Assembly: GCA_900548365.1 (NCBI GenBank)
Contig: URKM01000009.1
Span: 1-57,047 of the forward strand
Direction: 5' to 3'
Origin: an uncultured Collinsella sp.
GTDB lineage: Bacteria; Actinomycetota; Coriobacteriia; Coriobacteriales; Coriobacteriaceae
Length of the DNA stretch: 57,047 nucleotides
The position numbers and the translations under genes were made by a program. The notes below the pieces were generated by a model, which saw only the letters and a program-made list of their open reading frames with translations, ran no database searches and was not told the origin of the DNA. Positions 55,081-57,047 of this stretch are shown piece after piece (positions within the stretch are counted from its first letter, which is position 1; the number at the start of each line of letters is the position of its first letter).

Positions 55081-56076
55081 TTACTTGAGGGTGGCGTACA
55101 TGATCGCCTTGATGGTGTGCATGCGGTTCTCGGCCTCGTCGAAGACCTTGGACTGCTTGGACTCGAAGACCGCGTCCTCGACCTCCATCTCGGTGACGCC
55201 GAACTTCTCGGCGATCTCGGCACCGGTGGTGGTGTTGGTGTCGTGGAACGCCGGCAGGCAGTGCAGGAAGATCGCGGAAGGATCTGCCATTGCCATGAGC
55301 TCGGTGGTGACGCGATAGGGCTCGAGCTGCTTGATGCGCTCGGTCCAGACCTCATCGGGCTCGCCCATGGAGACCCAGACGTCGGTGTAGATGACGTGGG
55401 CGCCGGTGCAGGCTTCCTTGGTGTCGGTGGTGAGCTTGATGGTGCAGCCGTTCTCGGCGGCGATCGGCTCGCAGGCCTCGATCACGTCGGAAGCGGGCAT
55501 GCACTCCTCGGGACCGCAGGCCACGAAGTTCATGCCGAGCTTGGCGCAGACGACCATGAGGGAGCGAGCGACGTTGTTCTTGCAGTCGCCCATGAAGACG
55601 AGGGTCTTGCCCTTGATGTCGTAGTTGAAGTTCTCCTGGACGGTCAGGATGTCGGCGAGCATCTGGGTGGGGTGCCACAGGTCGGTCAGGCCGTTCCACA
55701 CGGGAACGCCGGCCTTGGCGGCGAGCTCCTCGACGTCCTCCTGATCGAAACCGCGGAACTCGATGCCGTCGTACATGCGACCGAGAACGCGGGCGGTGTC
55801 CTCGATGGACTCCTTCTTGCCCATCTGGGACGAGCCGGGATCGAGGTAGGTCACGCCCATGCCGAGGTCCATGCCGCCGACCTCGAAGGCGCAGCGGGTG
55901 CGCGTGGAGGTCTTCTGGAACAGCAGGACGATGTTCTTGCCCTCGAGGTAGCGGTGCGGGGTGCCCGTGCGCTTGAGGTCCTTGAAGTTCTTGGAGAGCT
56001 TGAGCATGTACTCGATCTCCTCGGTGGTGAAGTCGAGCAGACGCAGGAAGCTGCGGCCGGAGAGGTTAACGCCCAT
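55081..56076 (-). CDS. arcB: Catabolic ornithine carbamoyltransferase
   Basis: Converts citrulline plus phosphate to ornithine and carbamoyl phosphate in arginine fermentation. The carbamoyl phosphate motif STRTRCAFE is at residues 57-65, HPTQMLAD in the middle and HCLPAFHD near the C-terminus. The ornithine-binding SMGE is in DVWVSMGEPDE. The 331-residue length is typical. The ATG at 56076 follows AAAGGA at seven bases. The sequence alone would also fit biosynthetic ArgF; the position between arginine deiminase and a YfcC carrier supports the catabolic role. Confidence 0.92.
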   Translation of the reverse strand: MGVNLSGRSFLRLLDFTTEEIEYMLKLSKNFKDLKRTGTPHRYLEGKNIVLLFQKTSTRTRCAFEVGGMDLGMGVTYLDPGSSQMGKKESIEDTARVLGRMYDGIEFRGFDQEDVEELAAKAGVPVWNGLTDLWHPTQMLADILTVQENFNYDIKGKTLVFMGDCKNNVARSLMVVCAKLGMNFVACGPEECMPASDVIEACEPIAAENGCTIKLTTDTKEACTGAHVIYTDVWVSMGEPDEVWTERIKQLEPYRVTTELMAMADPSAIFLHCLPAFHDTNTTTGAEIAEKFGVTEMEVEDAVFESKQSKVFDEAENRMHTIKAIMYATLK

Positions 56077-56131
56077 GTGCGTATCCTTTCTAATAAGTGG
56101 GGCATGCCGCGGATGCGACATGCAGTAAGTA

Positions 56132-56161
56132 TGACGGCGCATCACGACCGATGCGCCGTCA
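56132..56161 (-). promoter_or_regulatory. Perfect hairpin between arcA and arcB
   Basis: TGACGGCGCATC (56132-56143) and GATGCGCCGTCA (56150-56161) form a 12-pair stem with a 6-base loop in the 98-base gap. It is followed by TACTTACT rather than T, so it is more likely a processing or partial termination element than a full stop. Confidence 0.6.
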
Positions 56162-56174
56162 AATTCATGAAAGC

Positions 56175-57047
56175 TTAGAGGTCCTCACGCCAGAAGGGCA
56201 TGCTCATGCAGCGCGGGCCGCCACGGCCGCGGGAAAGCTCGGCGGACGGAACCACCAGAAGGTCCAGGCCCTCCTTGTACAGCACGTCGTTGGTGACGGT
56301 GTTGCGGGCGTAGACGCAGATCTTGCCGGGGGCGACGGCCAGCGTGTTGGAGCCGTCGTTCCACTGCTCGCGAGCAGCCGCGATGGGATCGCCGCCGCCG
56401 CAGGGGATCAGCTTGATCTGATCGACGCCGGTGGCGTCCTCGAGGATGTGCTCGAGCGTGTCGACCATTTCCTTGATGTTGACCTCGCCGGGGTTCTTGC
56501 CCGGGGTGAGCTCGTACACCTTGAGGGTGCCCATGATCGCGGGATGGATGGTGAACTTATCGACGTCGATCTGGGTGAAGACCGTGTCGAGGTGCATCAT
56601 GGCGCGGTTGTTCGGGATGTCGAAGGCGAGGATGCGGTCGACCTTGGAATCGCTGTTCCAGAAGATGTTCTGGGCCATGACGTCGATAGCGGCAGCCTGG
56701 GTGCGCTGGGAGATGCCCACGGCCAGGGTGTGCTCGTTGATGTTGAGGACGTCGCCGCCCTCGGTGTGGTATGCGGCGTCGCGACGGAAGTACAGGGAGA
56801 CATCCTTGTAATCCGGGTGATACTTGAAGATGTACTTGCCGTACAGGGTCTCGCGATTGCGGGTGACGGAGTACATGCGGTTCAGGCAGACGCCGTTGCC
56901 GACGACCGCGAACGGGTCGCGGGTGAAGTAGAGGTTCGGCATCGGGTCGATGATGAGATCGGACTCGGACTCGGTGTTGACCATGGAGTCGAGCGTGGTG
57001 GAGCTCACGAGCGGCATCTCGATCTCGGCCTTGGTGAGACCGGCCAT
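56175..57047 (-). CDS. arcA: Arginine deiminase, N-terminal part cut off by the window edge
   Basis: Hydrolyses arginine to citrulline and ammonia, the first step of energy-yielding arginine breakdown. The last 290 residues are present; about 110-120 are missing beyond base 57047. Visible are LYFTRDPF and the catalytic region with TEGGDVLNINEH. MMHLDTVFTQID and the C-terminal nucleophile cysteine in GRGGPRCMSMPFWREDL follow. The methionine at the very edge is internal, not the start. It is the first visible gene of arcA-arcB-carrier; carbamate kinase (arcC) is not between them and may lie upstream. Confidence 0.95.
   Translation of the reverse strand: MAGLTKAEIEMPLVSSTTLDSMVNTESESDLIIDPMPNLYFTRDPFAVVGNGVCLNRMYSVTRNRETLYGKYIFKYHPDYKDVSLYFRRDAAYHTEGGDVLNINEHTLAVGISQRTQAAAIDVMAQNIFWNSDSKVDRILAFDIPNNRAMMHLDTVFTQIDVDKFTIHPAIMGTLKVYELTPGKNPGEVNIKEMVDTLEHILEDATGVDQIKLIPCGGGDPIAAAREQWNDGSNTLAVAPGKICVYARNTVTNDVLYKEGLDLLVVPSAELSRGRGGPRCMSMPFWREDL

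Overview
The window is a GC-rich, densely packed piece of an actinobacterial chromosome, most likely from the class Coriobacteriia (Collinsella-like; placement inferred, not proven). The reasons are the high GC content with long antisense open frames, an arginine deiminase block, a division cluster that uses SepF and DivIVA with no ftsA, an MscL carrying a zinc ribbon, and a DUF1846 gene typical of gut anaerobes. Nearly everything is chromosomal housekeeping. I see no prophage, insertion sequence, CRISPR array or recognisable defence island.

Left part (1-7.5 kb): the 5' two-fifths or so of valS, then clpX, clpP and tig read leftward, tRNA-Leu, and NADP-type gdhA. A small rightward tRNA-Pro/tRNA-Gly operon has a clear promoter and terminator. 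From 7.6 to 13.2 kb lies a leftward molybdenum block: moeA, mogA, modA, modB, modC. Its ModB is unusual because about 200 extracytoplasmic residues sit in front of the permease.

From 13.5 to 25.9 kb is a mixed set: a CLC anion transporter and a lipid kinase; xanthine phosphoribosyltransferase and a drug-type MFS exporter; mscL; a lysophospholipase-like hydrolase; O-acetylhomoserine sulfhydrylase; a C_GCAxxG_C_C protein; a YigZ-type protein; RNase P RNA; a PiT phosphate transporter with its DUF47 partner; and a nitroreductase.

From 25.9 to 50.3 kb everything reads leftward. The division and cell wall (dcw) cluster starts at a strong promoter with MraZ-type boxes and runs mraZ-rsmH-ftsL-ftsI-murF-mraY-murD-ftsW-murG-murC-murB-ftsQ-ftsZ-pgeF. 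The usual tail (yggS-sepF-yggT-divIVA) follows, but a complete high-affinity phosphate operon (pstS-pstC-pstA-pstB-phoU) is inserted between pgeF and yggS. murE is not in its usual place between ftsI and murF.

The right end (50.6-57 kb) holds xerD, the DUF1846 gene, and part of an arginine catabolic operon: arcA (cut by the window edge), a catabolic ornithine carbamoyltransferase, and a YfcC-family carrier likely to exchange arginine and ornithine. Carbamate kinase is not in the window.
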